Below are positions 61,132-64,000 of a DNA stretch of 64,000 nt, one piece after another. Source of the stretch: Andrena cerasifolii. Its lineage: Eukaryota; Arthropoda; Insecta; Hymenoptera; Andrenidae. The DNA is taken from the NCBI RefSeq assembly GCF_050908995.1, contig NC_135118.1, positions 8,370,001-8,434,000 on the forward strand. The letters run 5' to 3'. A program made the position numbers and the translations under genes. Positions within the stretch are counted from its first letter, which is position 1. Each line of letters begins with the position of its first letter. The notes under the pieces were generated by a model that saw nothing but the letters and a program-made list of their open reading frames with translations, searched no databases and was not told the DNA's origin.

Positions 61132-62376
61132 AACGATGTATTGTTTATAACAATATCATACTTCTTTTTAATTATATAATTGAAAATTTAAAAATCTTAT
61201 TACTAAACAGGTGTAATTTCGAATTATAAAGATATAATTCAATATTTTGTCCTGTGGCTCATTTAATTCACTTATTTAACGTATCAGCAGGTGGTACTTT
61301 TATAACTTTTTTATTCATTAAGGAAGTCGCTTTAGTGCACAGATCTTATCATCGAATGGCTATTGCGTTTCGCGGTTTATGATTCAAGTTTTAATAATGG
61401 TCTCAAATGTCCCTACTACGTTAAACACGTGAGTCAATACTTTTCCCGACACCACCCACGAGAACATGCCAGGAAGCGCGTTAGAGTTAAATCGCAGATC
61501 TCATGGAAATGAATATTCCATCTAAATACATCACTTTCATATCTCGATTGCCATTTATCAACAAATAAACTTTTTCAAGAAAGTCTCGGTCAAAAATCTC
61601 CGTAGTAGAACATACACCATGTTATATAATTATATATCACCGTTACACATCGTATCTCACCCCTGATTGGTCGAAATAAAATTAATACATTTATTCACCA
61701 TGGCATATTTTAAACTCCATTAATGGGGACCTTAAGCTAAGTACAAAATACTCCGCAGCGAAATACATGGAACGATCGGGAATATAGCTTCCACCTGGGA
61801 AGAAGCATCGAAAACTATAACACTGTTATTCAAGGGCTTTGGCCGAATTTGAGCCCCTTCTGCTACCACGGCATAGAAAAGGACACCGTATATCGAATGC
61901 GGAGAGTACAACTAGCGAAGGAAGTCTGAAGGAACATAGGAAATCGCGAGTGCACCGGAAAGGAAAGAAGTTGATGTATGTAAGCCAGTGTGTACTGTCG
62001 GCGTAACGTGCTGGCCGGAGGGCAGGTTCGGAGCGTGTCCGGAGGGTAAAACGGCGTGGACGGTTCCCGAGGGACGGCACGACACCTGCTTCGCTCGAAA
62101 CGAGAGGCCGGAGACACGGTGACGGCGGGGGCGGCCATACTCAAACAACCGCCGAGCAAAGTGCGCGGCATAGCAGAGAAATGAGACGATAATAAATAGC
62201 CGTATCATATTCGTTCGCAGACGGCTCGGGGACTAGAGGTGTAGCGAGTGTGAGTGACTTTCGTTTGGGCCGTTAAACGGGAGAATTCACGGGGAGAGAA
62301 GTGAGAAACGGAAGTGTGGGAAGGTGAGGGAAACGAGAGGAAAGCGGCCCCGACAAATCGAGGCACAGGGAACGGT
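61132..62376. other. SRPK upstream region
   Basis: AT-rich sequence to about 61.8 kb, then GC-richer from about 61900 to 62376, consistent with the SRPK promoter and 5'UTR. No separate gene is supported. Confidence 0.5.

Positions 62377-64000
<1,624 letters not shown>

Overview
This window is eukaryotic and reads as an insect nuclear contig. Genes are split by phase-consistent GT-AG introns, intergenic DNA is AT-rich, and miniature inverted-repeat elements (MITEs) are abundant. The gene set (a single Met-type juvenile hormone receptor, neuronal-type tryptophan hydroxylase, an ataxin-3 orthologue that Drosophila lacks) and the CpG-rich style suggest a non-dipteran, probably hymenopteran, insect. 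That placement is inference.

Layout. (1) 570-6864 (+): the last eight coding exons of Methoprene-tolerant (Met), the juvenile hormone receptor; its bHLH end lies left of the window. (2) 6865-14866: gene-poor DNA, with a TA-flanked MITE at 14227-14667. (3) 14867-24497 (-): a complete eight-exon Aplip1/JIP1 JNK-scaffold gene, convergent with Met. (4) 24498-31346: gene-free, foldback-rich DNA between the divergent Aplip1 and Trh. (5) 31347-39216 (+): a complete twelve-exon tryptophan hydroxylase whose introns are heavily occupied by MITEs. (6) 40446-42440: a satellite array of two alternating unit lengths. (7) 44456-46630 (+): a SAPCD-family gene. (8) 48308-50648 (+): a four-exon gene for a 129-residue secreted EGF-like protein that I cannot assign. 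(9) 52161-55509 (-): Unr/CSDE1, an RNA-binding protein with five cold shock domains. (10) 58070-59833 (-): ataxin-3. (11) 62377-64000 (+): the start of an SR-protein kinase (SRPK) gene, cut by the window edge.

The genes do not form an operon or pathway, but two are hormonal or neuromodulatory: the JH receptor and the rate-limiting enzyme of serotonin synthesis lie within 25 kb of each other. Exon models were built by hand from homology and splice phase; every listed junction keeps frame. The less certain ones are the Aplip1 exon 2 acceptor and the SH3-exon acceptor.

The most interesting unexplained items are the orphan EGF-like gene, the A/B higher-order satellite, a 682-bp near-perfect foldback between ataxin-3 and SRPK, back-to-back TTAA-bounded blocks filling Trh intron 1, and a cluster of six CACGTG E-boxes in a Met intron. 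I found no CRISPR array, operon or other prokaryotic feature, and I did not identify any tRNA or rRNA gene.
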